Notes: a model not told the origin generated them from the sequence alone. DNA of 64,000 nucleotides from Gigantopelta aegis (GCF_016097555.1 NC_054704.1:49323622-49387621), one strand, 5' to 3'; positions 11,669 through 23,862 are shown, counted from the first letter of the stretch. Numbers and translations: made by a program.

Positions 11669-12365
11669 GCAAGGATCAGGGCACATGAATGATCCAAAAT
11701 AGTCACCAGTTTAAAAAACCCTATAAAGTTAACATTCAACATGGTTGCCAAAAAGAATTCAACCATTAATAAAACATGGTTAATTTGGAGCCAATTTTTA
11801 AAAATATCTCAGGCACACAACACATTGCTGAGGTACTTATCTCATTTATAATTTTTTACATTTTTTTTTTTTTGGATTTCAAATTATGCAAATATTTTAT
11901 TTAAAGTAAAAAGTATATGCTTATTCAACAATTCACATCATAAAAGTATAAATACATAGAAATGTCACATTTATTCACGACAGTCATAATTAACAACACA
12001 CATTAATACAGAATAAAAAGTTAAATATTTCACAACTGTTACAGTAAACTACAAATGCTAAATAAAACAACTAATTATAACAAAGGTGAATGCTTTCGTA
12101 TATATACAATTGTAATTGTCTGTCAACGTATGTCTCTGACAAATTTAATAATCATTTGTAAATCAGAAACAATAGAATTCATGTTTAAGCCACAACACAC
12201 CAATGTTTCAATTTATGTCTTGAAAACCAACAAAGAATACATTTTTATCTGGTCATCCTCCATGTAAAACCAAATTAAACTTTTCTCCAATCCAACCGAC
12301 AGACACCAAAAAAAAAAGAAGAAGAAAGCTAGATTTACTTTTAACCAGATAGGCTGGGCAGTAAA
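11669..12365. other. Intergenic, no gene seen
   Basis: AT-rich. The 70-codon ORF at 12055-12267 has no recognisable domain and is not supported as a gene. Confidence 0.4.
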
Positions 12366-12369
12366 CCAC

Positions 12370-12535
12370 ATTTAATATATATATTATACATACATGTACT
12401 TTTTAAAAATAATTAATGATTGTTATTATTATTGTTATAATTAGTAAGAAGGCCTCAGGGGAGAATAATCTAGAACTAACTGAGCTACGTTCTATAAATA
12501 AAGATTTTATTATTATTATTATGATGATTAAATCA
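12370..12535 (+). repeat. Probable 3' tail of a non-LTR retrotransposon
   Basis: A plus-strand stretch ends CTATAAATAAAGATTTTATT followed by (ATT)n. This arrangement is common at the 3' end of invertebrate non-LTR elements. No ORF remains. Confidence 0.4.
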
Positions 12536-15006
12536 TTATTAAACACCAATGATACCCTAAAGTAACATTTCTCAACTGATGTGTATAGGGTTCTACCTAG
12601 AAATTTATTAGGAATGGAAATAGCCAATAAATTATTGTTCTTTAAAACATGACTTTATAACCTGACAGTACTATAAGTGGTTAATGACAGCAATTACGGT
12701 AAGCAGCAACAATGCTGGTCGGTAGTTTGAAGTGCCAGTCATGCCAGACCAGCATCAACCACAACCCTTTGTGGACTTTATTATGCTTTGATGCCGACAA
12801 ATGTGTGCAGCGACATTTTAAAAATACATGTTTCAAGTTTTCATTATTATATTTCAACTATGCTTCGAAATGCTAAGCCACATTTGAGTGTGCCACCGGA
12901 CAGAAATTGTTGAAAAACACTTCTCTACAAAAATGGGCTCATTTACATGATAATCAACAATAAGAAAAAAAAAACCCTACTCACATGTTTTATTCTTATT
13001 CAGTTTGACATATTTAACTTTATTAATGAAAATTAAACAATATGGTACGTTACAAGCATTTAATGACCCAATGTTAAAATGCACATAAACCAAAGTCCAA
13101 TAGTATGCATATAAATATTAAAAGGATTTAAAATGTTTATATTTTTTCGTTGTGGTAGAAATAAGCAGAATTTTTCACTAGTCCACCGGACAAACACATT
13201 CAAAAATCTACTTGTCTGCCAATATTTTCACTTGTTCAAATATAAAAGGAATGTGATAGTCGAGAACAAGGATGATGTTTTTGATTGCTCAAAATGAAAC
13301 TCATTGAACATTTTCACTTGTCCACTGGACAACCATTGAAGTACATTTTACTTGTCAGAGCTGAGTTTTATTTGTCAGGATAAACGGACAAGTGCTTATT
13401 TCGAATGCTAAATAACTGTCAACCTGTAGCTGTTTATACCATTTAAATATTGGTAGTTGGCTTTCAGTGCAGACAAGAATAAAATACTCTGCACAATAAG
13501 GTGCCCTCAAACTTAACATACTAAGTGACTAATAAGTAAAACTAGATATGAAAAAGTGTCTGTCAGTTGTCTTGCTTAGTATTAATGGTGTGTAAATATA
13601 CCATTAAATATAAAATATAAAGAACTATTTTAGAATTTAAAAAAAAAAAAAATGTTATTCATGCATGGTGGGGCAACTAGAAGCTATATACAAACCTATA
13701 GCAAGTTACATGCTCAAAGAGCACCAAAATGTTTTCTTGATACTATACATGTAGCTGATGATTTGGTAGACTAGTAAGACAGTCAATTAAGACAGGTGGC
13801 TGTTTAATACAGGTCACCCACCAAGAACCATATTAGACAGGAGAATTGTAAAGTGGTTTCTTAACTTAGCATAAACTTTGCCAGATTATTTTTATTTAAT
13901 GAGAAGGAATAGCCACAAAGAAAATGGCCTTCAACTCTACCAGTATTTTGATCCTTTTCTAGATCACCCTGTATGTGGTTTTACCAAATAATGAATGTAA
14001 TGTAAATAATTGTGAACATGGTTCTGAGCAAGTTGGGATAAAACAGTTGACTTAATTAACTGTCACAGATGACGCTACAGATGAATCCTCCAATGTTGAA
14101 GACTTTTTAACCTGGAAAAAAAGAAATTATACATATATTTATTACCTTTTAGATAAATTTCATGCATTTTGATTGGTCAATAGCTAATGCATACCACAAG
14201 TACACCGTGTCATTTGCAGGAAAATTCAGGATTTGCCCGGGGTATACGAAATGTCATGTGATTAGATGGACTGGTTGTATGAAAATACAAACTGCGGATG
14301 AAACAGATAAAATTTTCTCCAACATGCCTCACTAATTAAATTTGTTAAAAGTCTTGAATTCATTATGAATGAGAATACAACTCGGTCAAATGTATTTTTA
14401 CTAGTTTTTAAAAAGATTTTTTTAGCATGTTTGGCAAACATTTTTTGCTAGATTGTAGTTTTTCGCGTATTAAAAGCTAATGCTAGAATATAGCATTTCG
14501 TAATCAGTTACCGTGTTAGAACTTCTGCTAATTATCACAAACACATTTTAAGTAATAATATGACATGCTTTTTTACATGTTCTACAAGTTAGTACAATAT
14601 GACAAATATTTTTGTTTGGCTGCAGGTGTTCAATTTTGTTTTCCCAATATGATTACAACACAATTATAAATGTTTAAAACACGCAAGATAATAAGTCACT
14701 AAGTTATCTCCCTTTACAAAACAGGGTTCGAAATGGTTTCAGGGTAAACAACCCGGAATCCTTGTTGACACTCTTAATACCCAAACAGCTAACAAAAAAG
14801 CAGTAAATACCTTGCATAGTTATTTGTTAACACAAAAAATCCAATACATTAAATTCAAACTCAAAATGTGTGTGTACTTTATTTAAAAGTTTGACTGTTT
14901 TAGTGTAATTTTAGTTTAATTATAAAACAAAGATCTAAAAGGTAATAAATTTGTTGCAATTTTTTTGACAGGGCGTGCAGGATTGTACGCCCTGTCAAAA
15001 AAATGA
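12536..15006. other. Long gene-poor AT-rich stretch
   Basis: No coding region is supported. Fragments seen: a degraded CAGGTGGCTG repeat near 13780-13850 related to the Tigger-like relic, and a short inverted pair GACAGGGCGTGCAGG / GTACGCCCTGTC near 14969-14996. Confidence 0.4.
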
Positions 15007-15007
15007 G

Positions 15008-15008
<1 letters not shown>

Positions 15009-15056
<48 letters not shown>

Positions 15057-15066
15057 TATATATATA
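15009..15066. repeat. (TA)n microsatellite
   Basis: About 55 bases of alternating TA with one TTT interruption, directly abutting the Tigger-like element. Confidence 0.9.
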
Positions 15067-15068
15067 TA

Positions 15069-16683
15069 CAGTCATCTCCACTTATTTGCACATCGGTTTA
15101 TAGCATAATTCGGTTAATCGACTATTTTCACCCAACACGGAACCATTTGCCCTTATAACACTACAAAACATCCGGTTAATTGCACAGACTACAGGCTATA
15201 TATCGGTTATTTGCACATATAAATAATGTTTTTTTTTGTTTTGTTTTTGTGCTAAATTAATGTCACAAATGACTGAGAATGTCTATCAAACTTTGGCAAA
15301 AAAACTCAAATAAATCACCGATTAATCTGTTTTGTTTGAGCTCACTGTGTGGTAAGCCGACTGTAATTGCTGTTTACAGAGTCGATGTGTGACATGCAAA
15401 TGAGATGGTGTGCACGTTACTACTGGTGAATCACAATACCCGACTACAAGATTTAAGAATGACATAATTAAATTGAATAAACCTAAGACCTATTGCAATA
15501 TATTGCTGTTAATCAGAGGCCATCTCAATAACAGGTAACTCTCCAACTATTATTTTTAGAAGTACCGCCTGTGCGCTTGTACGCATGCGCACTCAACTAT
15601 TGAGGCCCTATTCGATTGACGTGTTCAGGGCAATCATTGTTCTGTATCAATTATTACGTTATGTTGACAAGCCTTGTTAATAATTAAAAGATTACAGATC
15701 AATCGTCCTAGGCGGTTATGTTTTTAATAAATGTGACTGAGAAAGGGTTGTTGTTCACTTATTCATTAGATGCAGTGTACGCTATATCTGTAAACGCAAA
15801 AGAAACGATTTATCACTTGCTTCCCAGAAAATGTAGCGGGGAAAAGAAAAGACTGGTGGGGGAGGTCGTCAAAAAAAACAAACACAACAAAGACCGTTAT
15901 TTATGGATCGTCCCTAAGTTTCTGCTATATTGTTAGACACCAATCAGTCGGACCGCACCATGAAGGTCAGTCAATTGTGTTAGACCGGTCATGCATGCAA
16001 TGCAGACTGCTGGAACTGATAACGACTCACTAGCCGAGCTTAACTTTAATTGCTTAACAATTGCAAAGTCATTATTTGGGGATCACAAATATATACCAAA
16101 GCTTGCCATATCTTTTGGGATGGAAAGAACACCATACCAACAAATTCATACAAGTTCACGTAATTCTATTTGGTCAATCGGTAATTCCGGAAACTGACGT
16201 CATTTTGTAAACACGTGCACCGATGAAACGTGAACTTTTTTATGGTTCTGTTGTTTCAAGTTTATCTCATTAACTACATGGCTAATACACTTTGTTTACA
16301 CTTGTGGATGGTCAGTGTTTTTTTTTTTTAATGCACAAAGTTTGTATTTTTAGAAAACGTCGCCCAGTGATGGACGTTGTTGGTTTTTTTAAAAATTATT
16401 TCTGGCCTGGCAGATTAAAACAAAAACGTCATGCTAATTATATATATATATATCGATAGATATATTTTTTTACATTTATATATATCCAACTGCATGTGAC
16501 ATGTGTTAACTGTAATAGTTCCGGTATGAAGTACCGCATTATGCTAGACTGTCTCCCATGCCACTTTGTAGTTGGATGGCTGTTACAAAGTGAAAGTCGG
16601 TACTCTATCGGTTAATCGACTAACCCGGTTAATTGCATAAAATCGAGTAGCACCGAGGGTATGCAAATAAGCGGGTTTGACTG
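15069..16683 (+). mobile_element. Tigger-like non-autonomous element, copy 1
   Basis: The ends are CAGTCATCTCCACTTATTTG and the complement of CAGTCAAACCCGCTTATTTG, both inside TA-rich flanks. CGGTTAAT-type subterminal motifs recur near both ends, as in pogo/Tigger elements. The same 1.6-kb unit lies inverted at 20722-22308. Short ORFs inside (15718-15936, 15991-16197) are not recognisable transposase, so it was probably mobilised in trans. Confidence 0.72.
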
Positions 16684-16697
16684 TATATATATATATA

Positions 16698-18234
16698 GAA
16701 AAAAAAAAAAAACTTCCGCTAACTTTGCTTAAACATAACTTGATGAAAACAAACCGGGGGAATAATTGTTATATATGCGTTTAAAGAGTGTTCCATGATG
16801 CATCGTTTGGTACAAAAATCATGGCCACAGGTTAACAGAAACTGGGAGAAATTTTGACCAAGTGTGGTAGGGGTTAAAAAAAAAAACACCCACTTAATAA
16901 CGGGTATGACCACCTCTTGAATTGACCACTGCAGTGCATCGCAGGTGCATAGAATTGACTAAAGTGTTGATTTTTGCCTGTGGAATATTGTCCATTCCTG
17001 AATGAGCGTTTGACGAAGTTCGTTGACGTTAGCGGGTGGGTTGGGACGACGCCTCAATCGTCTGTCCAGACTATCCCAGACATGCTCGATGGGGTTGAGA
17101 TCAGGACTTTTAGAGGGCCAGTCATCAATGAAATCAATGTTATTTGTCCTAAGAAAATTTACAGTGTCTCTAGCTGTATGAGAGGTGGCATTATCATGCT
17201 GAAAAATCGAGATGTTGGCATTGTTATAGAACAGAGGAATGACGTGATGAGCGAGAATGTCATCGCGGTAACGTTGAGCATTTAAATTGCCATCAATGAC
17301 TACTAGTGGTGAACGATAACCATGGGCAATGGCTGCCCAGACCATGACACAACCCCCACCCCCAAAACGATCTCGTTCAAGAACACAACAGTCAGCATAG
17401 CGTTCATTTCTCCTACGGTAGACACGCACCCTGCCATCACCACGTTGTAAAGAAAATCTGGATTCATCCGAAAAAAGAACGGTATTCCAGCGTCGCCGTA
17501 TCCAACAAGTGTGTACACGTGCCCAATTAAGATAATTTAGACGATGACGTTGCGTTAAAACGCATCTGACGTAAGGACGTCGTGCATGTAAACCGTTCTC
17601 CTGCAGACGATTATGAACAGTTTGCCCACTGATTTGGTTATTATGAAGCCCAGGTGTGTTAGCAGCAGTAGCAGTGGCAGTTTGGAATCGATTTCGCAAA
17701 TGCGTGTTCATGATATAGCGGTATTGACCACGCGTTGTAACACGCGGACGTCCACGACGTGGCAAGTCGTTGGTGCTTCCTGTCGTTCGAAATCTTACGC
17801 GAAGATTTCGTATCGCTCGACTACAACTCCCAGCATGCCTTGCAATGTCTTCTGTCGACATGCCAGCATCAAGCATGCCAATCGCCCATTCGCGTAAATT
17901 ATTGGGTATTCTTGGCATACTAAAAATGCTACAATGTAAAAAACGTTAATTTTTTTTACAAATTTTGAAGCGTTTTCGTTCACTTGACAACAATGTCAGT
18001 AAGAGAAGTAAAACAAATTGACCGAATACTACACGGGACATGTCGAACCATGCATGCACGTGCAAATTGAATTTCACGTTGTCGACGATTAACAGTGCAA
18101 ACATAATCGATAAAATTCATAAATCCTGATAATACAGCTCAAGGCTAATACTACCTATATAATTTCATTACACAATGAATTCTTTAACACAACAAATACT
18201 ATATGTACAAATCGGAAGTTTCTTTTTTTGTTCA

Positions 18235-18236
<2 letters not shown>
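16698..18236 (-). mobile_element. Tc1/mariner-type transposon
   Basis: A Tc1-type transposase frame is bounded by short inverted termini: AAACTTCCG near 16710 and its complement CGGAAGTTT near 18213. (TA)n lies on both sides (16685-16697 and 18236-18288), consistent with TA target use. About 1.54 kb, normal for the superfamily. Exact ends are blurred by the microsatellites. Confidence 0.7.
16959..17918 (-). CDS. Tc1-type transposase, intact 319-aa frame
   Basis: The protein excises and inserts the element at TA. Residues 1-110 form a paired-type helix-turn-helix DNA-binding region (MPRIPNNLREWAIGMLDAGM, then RRGRPRVTT at about 54-62). The catalytic part shows FSDESRF (first Asp), QHDNATSHTA (second Asp) and SPDLNPIEHVWD (Glu). 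By my count 35 residues separate the second Asp from Glu, one more than the classical Tc1 DD34E. There is no internal stop or frameshift. The HVW..LDRRLRRRP tail is typical. The intact frame implies a recent or still active copy. Family identity is very sure; activity is inference. Confidence 0.93.
   Translation of the reverse strand: MPRIPNNLREWAIGMLDAGMSTEDIARHAGSCSRAIRNLRVRFRTTGSTNDLPRRGRPRVTTRGQYRYIMNTHLRNRFQTATATAANTPGLHNNQISGQTVHNRLQENGLHARRPYVRCVLTQRHRLNYLNWARVHTCWIRRRWNTVLFSDESRFSLQRGDGRVRVYRRRNERYADCCVLERDRFGGGGCVMVWAAIAHGYRSPLVVIDGNLNAQRYRDDILAHHVIPLFYNNANISIFQHDNATSHTARDTVNFLRTNNIDFIDDWPSKSPDLNPIEHVWDSLDRRLRRRPNPPANVNELRQTLIQEWTIFHRQKSTL

Positions 18237-18288
<52 letters not shown>
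18236..18288. repeat. (TA)n microsatellite
   Basis: About 50 bases of pure TA between the Tc1 element and the next TIR element. Confidence 0.92.
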
Positions 18289-18295
<7 letters not shown>

Positions 18296-19668
18296 GCTGC
18301 ACGACAAAAGGTGCCGGATGTCGCGCATTGTAATATCGCGTAACAGCCAATTACAATAAAATACATGAATTTTTTTTTTTTTTTCCTTTTTAGCACAAAC
18401 AGTTTTTAAAACAACTTAACTTTCATACTAATACATAGTTTTTCCTAAAATAAAACAATAAAACATGTTATTTGGTGATTGTGTACAACCTGTCAAATTC
18501 TAATTGTCTTTAATTACGCAAGAATTAATCACTTATTTGGCCGAGTTTATTATAAAACTTGGACTTTTCAACGCCAAGTATTGCATGCCACTGGAAAGGT
18601 CGTGAACTCTACTTTCTAAAGATAGCAAGTGCGCAGATATATTTGTCATGTAGGAGTAATGCGCATTGAGACAATTTCCGTGGCAAAATTCAACAATTAC
18701 TTTTTCCCAAACTACGAAATAAGAAAAACGTGCGATCGTCTGTTCAATTTATGAAGTAAAAATGCATTTGAAGTAGTACTAAGACTGTATATGTTGTAAT
18801 GCGAGACGTGAAACGTATTTAAATCGAGCTAAATCGAGACGAGCATGTAAAAAAACAAGTGCCTGCTCGATTCACGGTATCAATTGAGAAAATGGCGGCG
18901 CCCGTGAGACCAGCATGTGTAATAACAAAGGAAGCTGAGGTGGCTCGCCAGTTGATTTCGCTGTTAAACATCAATGCCAGTATGAGAAACATTGCTTCTG
19001 ACGATGTGTTACAAGACATTATTATGGACTACTTTGTAATTAGGGATCAGAGTGAGTCGGAATCGGATTTCGAATCAAACTAATCAAACGAATCTATTTA
19101 CTGAAATCGAGGTGGTCATCGGGCTCATTACCCTGGCCGTGTTACAACCTGGTATGTGAGAACTTACTGTATGTTCAAAGCTGGAGAACTATTGACTTAT
19201 GTTTGACTAAATATTCCTGTCTAATCATAGCATTCATATTTGGTGTGAGCACTGATAGTTTCTCATTTTATTGATGGTGGATACTATTGTGCATTTTGTT
19301 TTTTTTGTTTTTAAAATGTATAATGGAGGTTCAATATAAATTCTTGTCAATGGCATATACTGTTAAAACAAATATTACGTGGTTACAGAGTACAGAATAA
19401 CTTGGTTGGCATATATTATTATTATTAATGAAGATTTCAAGCAATAATGAATCAGGTTTTTTGTGTAAAACTTCGGACTTCATTTTCTCAAAGATGGTCC
19501 TTTGAAAAAAATCATAATTGTCTGTACAAAAAGTTCAATATTTCGGAAAGTTTTCATCAGATTTTCATAATTAAAACAGAATTATGCTCTGTAGAATGTG
19601 CTTTATCTTATTCCTTCAAAAACACCTTCTTCTTTTTTTTGACCATGTGGCACCTTTTGTCATGCAGC

Positions 19669-19677
<9 letters not shown>
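18289..19677. mobile_element. TIR element bounded by GTGTGTGGCTGCA arms in (TA)n
   Basis: The left end (18289-18315) contains GTGTGTGGCTGCACGACAAA. The right end (19649-19677) is its complement with one change, and both abut (TA)n. The 1.39-kb body encloses a short ORF (18892-19083). No transposase is recognised. The TA flanks suggest a Tc1/mariner/pogo-related non-autonomous element. Confidence 0.6.
18892..19083 (+). CDS. Uncharacterised 63-aa ORF inside TIR element
   Basis: It starts MAAPVRPACV in good initiation context (AAAATGG). It contains an Ala/Leu/Ile-rich helical middle (EVARQLISLLNI) and ends in an acidic tail (RDQSESESDFESN). The GC-richer start stands out from the AT-rich element. 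It may be a captured host exon or the remnant of a larger element protein. I do not recognise the family. Confidence 0.35.
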   Translation: MAAPVRPACVITKEAEVARQLISLLNINASMRNIASDDVLQDIIMDYFVIRDQSESESDFESN

Positions 19678-19717
<40 letters not shown>

Positions 19718-20217
19718 TATCATATCTTACATTTTCAGCGCAATCAAAGTATGTGATATTTTTCAGATCACATACATTGTGTACTTTAAGAATTTGATAA
19801 CTTTGCAAATTAGATGTAAATTAGTCGAGGTCTCGGCACTAGGTTTATTGACCTTTAAGCAAACATACTCGGGTGACACTCCATTATAGACGTATGCATT
19901 CATAATCATCAAATAAAAACATTTTAATGGCAATTTGACACTGACACCTGTCCAGCATTCAGAAAACAAAAAACGTTAGGCATAACTTTATTTTGATGTA
20001 AGGACATCCAAAATGACGTCATTTGAGTTTGACGTCATTTCCATTCAAAAATACACCATGCCACATATTCTTACGTCATTTGAATATCTAGTAATGGCGG
20101 ACTGGAATTAAAATTGCTTGTACAGTTTACAAAAACACGTTGTATTAAGCTTGATGTAATACAATTTTTATTCCTAATATATGATATTGACGATACTGAA
20201 AAACACTCTGGTAATAA

Positions 20218-20257
<40 letters not shown>

Positions 20258-20286
20258 TACATATATACATATATACATACATACAT
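19678..20286. other. (TA)n tracts and noncoding spacer
   Basis: (TA)n at about 19678-19714 and 20219-20252, the latter followed by TATACA repeats. The space between is AT-rich without a supported gene; ORFs across the TA tracts translate to Tyr-Ile repeats. Confidence 0.7.
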
Positions 20287-20396
20287 TGAGGCCAGAAAGG
20301 ATTTAATTATCCCCTGCGCCTGTGCGTTAATATCTATGTATGTAATAGTCAACCTCGACATACATACAATATATAAATATTCATACATCAATACAT
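20287..20396 (+). repeat. 3' body of a second SINE family, duplicated
   Basis: About 110 bp beginning GAGGCCAGAAAGGATTTAAT recurs almost exactly at 20593-20702. The first copy lacks the tRNA-like head carried by the second. Confidence 0.8.
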
Positions 20397-20496
20397 ACTA
20401 GCCAGTGCCAGGTCTGCCCACTGTTTCATGCACGTAAGCGGAATCGACCGCGTAGATTGTAGGCCCCATGCATATGGTTGAGTTAAAGAAGCTTCC

Positions 20497-20718
20497 TTCG
20501 ATAGCTCAGAGTGTATCGTGGTTAGTCTTGCAATTTGCGGGCAAATCGGTGCCACAGGTTCGAGTCCCAGCAACGGCATGGGACAATTTTTGAGGCCAGA
20601 AAGGATTTAATTATCCCCTGCGCCAGTGCGTTAATATCTATGTATGTAATAGTCAACCTCGACATACATACAATATATAAATATTCATACATCAATACAT
20701 ACATACATACATACATAG
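20497..20718 (+). repeat. tRNA-derived SINE (second family)
   Basis: The head reads GATAGCTCAGAGTG (A-box-like) and CAGGTTCGAGTCCCAG (B-box-like). The shared body then follows and ends in (ACAT)n. It is a SINE head rather than a functional tRNA: the cloverleaf is incomplete and it runs straight into repeat body. Confidence 0.7.
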
Positions 20719-20721
20719 ATA

Positions 20722-22308
20722 CAGTCAAACCCGCTTATTTGCATACCCTCGGTGCTGCTCGATTTTGTGCAATTAACCGGGTTAGTCGATTAACCGATAG
20801 AGTACCGACTTTCACTTTGTAACAGCCATCCAACTACAAAGTGGCATGGGAGACAGTCTAGCATAATGCGGTACTTCATACCGGAACTATTACAGTTAAC
20901 ACATGTCACATGCAGTTGGATATATATAAATGTAAAAATATATATCTATTGATATACATATAATTAGCATGACGTTTTTGTTTTAATCCAGAAATCATTT
21001 TAAAAAAACCAAAAACCAACAACGTCCGTTTTCTAAAAACACAAACTTTGTGCATTAAAAAAAACCCCACTGACCATCCACTAGTGTAAACAAAGTGTAT
21101 TAGCCATTTAGTTAATTAGATAAACTTCAAACAACAGAACCATCAAAAAGTTCACGTTTCATCGGTGCACGAGTTTACAAAATGACGTCAGTTTCCGGAA
21201 TTACCGGGCTGTTGATTGACCGAATGCGCCGTACCATAGAATTACGTGAACTTGTATGAATTTGCTGGTATGGTGTTCTTTCCATCCCAAAAGATATGGC
21301 AAGCTTTGGTATTATTTGTGATCCCCAAATAATGACTTTGCTATTGTTAAGTAATTAAAGTTAAGCTCGGCTAGTGAGTCGTTATCAGTTCCAGCAGCCT
21401 GCATTGCATGCATGACCAGTCTAACACCATTGACTGACCTTCATGGCGCGGTCCGACTGATTGGTGTCTAACAATATAGCAGAAACTTAGGGACGATCCA
21501 TAAATAACGGTCTTTGTTATGTTTGTTTTTTGACGACCTCCCCCACCAGTCTTTTTTTTTTCGCTACATTTTCCGGGAAGCAAGTGATAAATCGTTTCTT
21601 TTGCGTTTTAACAGATATAGCGTACACTGCATCTAATGAATAAGTGAAAAACAACCCTTTCTCGGTCACATTTATTAAAAACATAACCGCCTAGGACGAT
21701 TGATCTGTAATCTTTTAATTACTAACAAGGCTTCTCAACATAACGTAATTGATACAGAACAATGATTGCCCTGAACACGTCAATCGAATAGGGCCTCAAT
21801 AGTTGAGTGCGCATGCGTACAAGCGCACAGGCGGTACTTCTAAAAATAATAGTCAGAGAGTTACCTGTTATTGAGATGGCCGCTGATTAACAGCAATATA
21901 TTGCAAACAAAACATTAGGTCTTAGGTTTATTCAACTTAATTATGTCATTCTTAAATCTTGTAGTCAGGTATTGTGATTCACCAGTAGTAACGTGCACAC
22001 CATCTCATTTGCATGCCACACGTCGACTCTGTAAACAGCGATTACAGTCGGCTTGCCACACAGTGAGCTCAAACAAAACAGATTAATCGGTGATTTATTT
22101 GAGTTTTTTTGCCAAAGTTTGATAGACTTTCTCAGTCATTTGTGACATTAATTTAGCACACAAAAAAAAAAATCGTTATTTATATGTGCAAATAACCGAT
22201 ATATAGCCTGTAGTCTGTGCAATTAACCGGATGTTTTGTAGTGTTATAAGGGCAAATGGTTCAGTGTTGGGTGAAAATAGTCGATTAACCGAATTATGCT
22301 ATAAACCG
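20722..22308 (-). mobile_element. Tigger-like element, copy 2 (inverted)
   Basis: Reverse-complement match to copy 1 over nearly its whole length, starting CAGTCAAACCCGCTTATTTG. The distal end stops at ATAAACCGATG; the terminal 22 bases found in copy 1 are absent and replaced by (TA)n. The 70-codon ORF at 21371-21583 is the counterpart of noncoding sequence in copy 1. Confidence 0.75.
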
Positions 22309-22455
22309 ATGTATATATATATATATATAAAAAACCCAGTGATATTTACATGAGTGGATCTATTTACAGTAAACTGTATCTTTTTTAAGATTGGGTTCAG
22401 CCAGATACACATGTTGTAGAGGATGTACTATTCAAAGCTGTCCTTACACAGCTAT

Positions 22456-22620
22456 TAAAATGGAGGAAGGAACGAATATTTTATTTAATGACGCAAACTC
22501 AACAATTTAATTACGGTTATATGGCATCGATATGGTTACGGACAACCTATATAAGGACAGAGGAAACTCGCTGCCACGCAATGGGCTACTCTTTCCGATT
22601 AACTGCAAAGCATCTTTTAT
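22456..22620 (-). repeat. SINE type A, tail half (split by retrotransposon)
   Basis: Tail and body of an inverted type A SINE up to GATCTTTTAT-like sequence (AGCATCTTTTATATGC). Its continuation resumes at 23871 after the inserted retrotransposon. Confidence 0.8.
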
Positions 22621-23838
22621 ATGCAGCAGCAAGCTTTAGACAAGGTTCAAAACCAAGCTCTGCGAATCATAACGGGATCCATGAAGTCTACACCCATTAA
22701 AGACATGGAAAAAAATGCAGCAATACAACCCCTTGGTGAGAGGAGAGATGCCAAGATCATGATCCAGGCAGAGAAATTCAGGTACCTGCCCAATCATCCA
22801 ATGAAACAAAGAATGGATGGTCTGACAAAGAATCGTCTCAAACGTAGCAGTTTCATCCACCAAAGCAGAAGACTTACTAGAGAACACCAAGCTAACCCGT
22901 TACCAAAGACACTTCCATTTTGCCCAACAGATCTTCCACAACCATGGAATGATGAACAAGCCAATCTACAGATCAGCATGTCTGTCCCACAGTTGGCTTC
23001 AGCAGACTCCCAAAACGACCTGGTCAAACGGTCACTGGCAATGGCTATGATCAGTGACCGGTACCCAGAAGAATCTTGGATCCATGCATACACTGATGGT
23101 TCGTCAACAAATGCTGTGGCCAATGGAGGGGCAGGCATATTTATCAAGCTCCCTTCAAGAAATACCCTAACTGCAAAAGTACCAACCGGCACCCACAGTT
23201 CCAACTACAATGCAGAAACCCATGCACTTATTCAGGCTGCTACAATGATCAAGGATGCAAAAGAAGACTGTCAACAAGTTGTCTTCCTCACAGATGCTCT
23301 CTCAGTCCTACAAGCCTTGCAAGGGGAAAAACTTCCTCACCTGAATGAAGCCATGCAAGAGGTAGCAAAGGAAAGACGAGTAGCTCTACAGTGGATCCCA
23401 GCACATTGTGGGATTCCAGGAAATGAGGAAGCAGACAGGCTAGCCAAGCTAGGAGCTAATCATGTACAGCCCAGCAACAACATTAGCTTCTCAGAGAAGA
23501 AAACCTTGATAAAGGCAGCCAACAGACCCAGGACAGAACAAGATGATTACCACCTTCTCAGTCGCTTGGAACAAGTAACTCTGTTGAGACTCCGGACAGG
23601 CCACAACCGACTGAATGCTCACATGTTCAGAAAGTTTAAACTTGCAGCAACACCAACCTGCAGTTGTGGCCTGGAAGACCAAACAGCAGAACACATCTTA
23701 CAGGCGTGTTCAATTCATCAAGACCTGAGACAAGCTGAGTGGCCAATCGAAACTGCCATACACACCAAACTCTATGGAAAGAGAGGCGAACTGGAAAAAA
23801 CAGCTCATTTTATCTTACAGACTGGACTATTGGTCTAA
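22621..23838 (+). pseudogene. C-terminal part of non-LTR pol with RNase H domain
   Basis: The 405-codon open frame is the distal part of a retrotransposon polyprotein; endonuclease and most reverse transcriptase are missing by 5' truncation. The N-terminal part (ALRIITGSMKSTPI) is the post-RT region. An RNase H1 domain follows at about residues 150-285: YTDGSS (Asp), NAETHAL (Glu), FLTDALSVLQAL (Asp), PAHCGIPGNEEADRLAK (His and Asp). A CxC...H..C cluster (TCSCGLEDQTAEHILQAC) lies near the end. An encoded RNase H points to I-group-like clades. The retained frame suggests a fairly recent copy. It has no promoter of its own and is probably inert. Confidence 0.88.
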
Positions 23839-23862
23839 ATTGTGAAAGAGAAAAAAAAAAAA
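22621..23862 (+). mobile_element. 5'-truncated non-LTR retrotransposon
   Basis: It begins mid-coding sequence and ends with a 3' stretch of 13 A. The flanks are an 8-base duplication ATGCAGCA (22621-22628 and 23863-23870). It inserted into the SINE between AAAGCATCTTTTAT and TCCCATAGACAGAATAG, so insertion postdates the SINE. Confidence 0.85.

Noticed and set aside
19447..19889. ORFs with Tyr-Ile repeats
   Set aside because: Open only because of the (TA)n microsatellite.
20497..20590. Possible tRNA gene (A- and B-box-like motifs)
   Set aside because: Arms do not complete a cloverleaf and the sequence continues into SINE body; the same applies to the heads of the type A and B SINEs.
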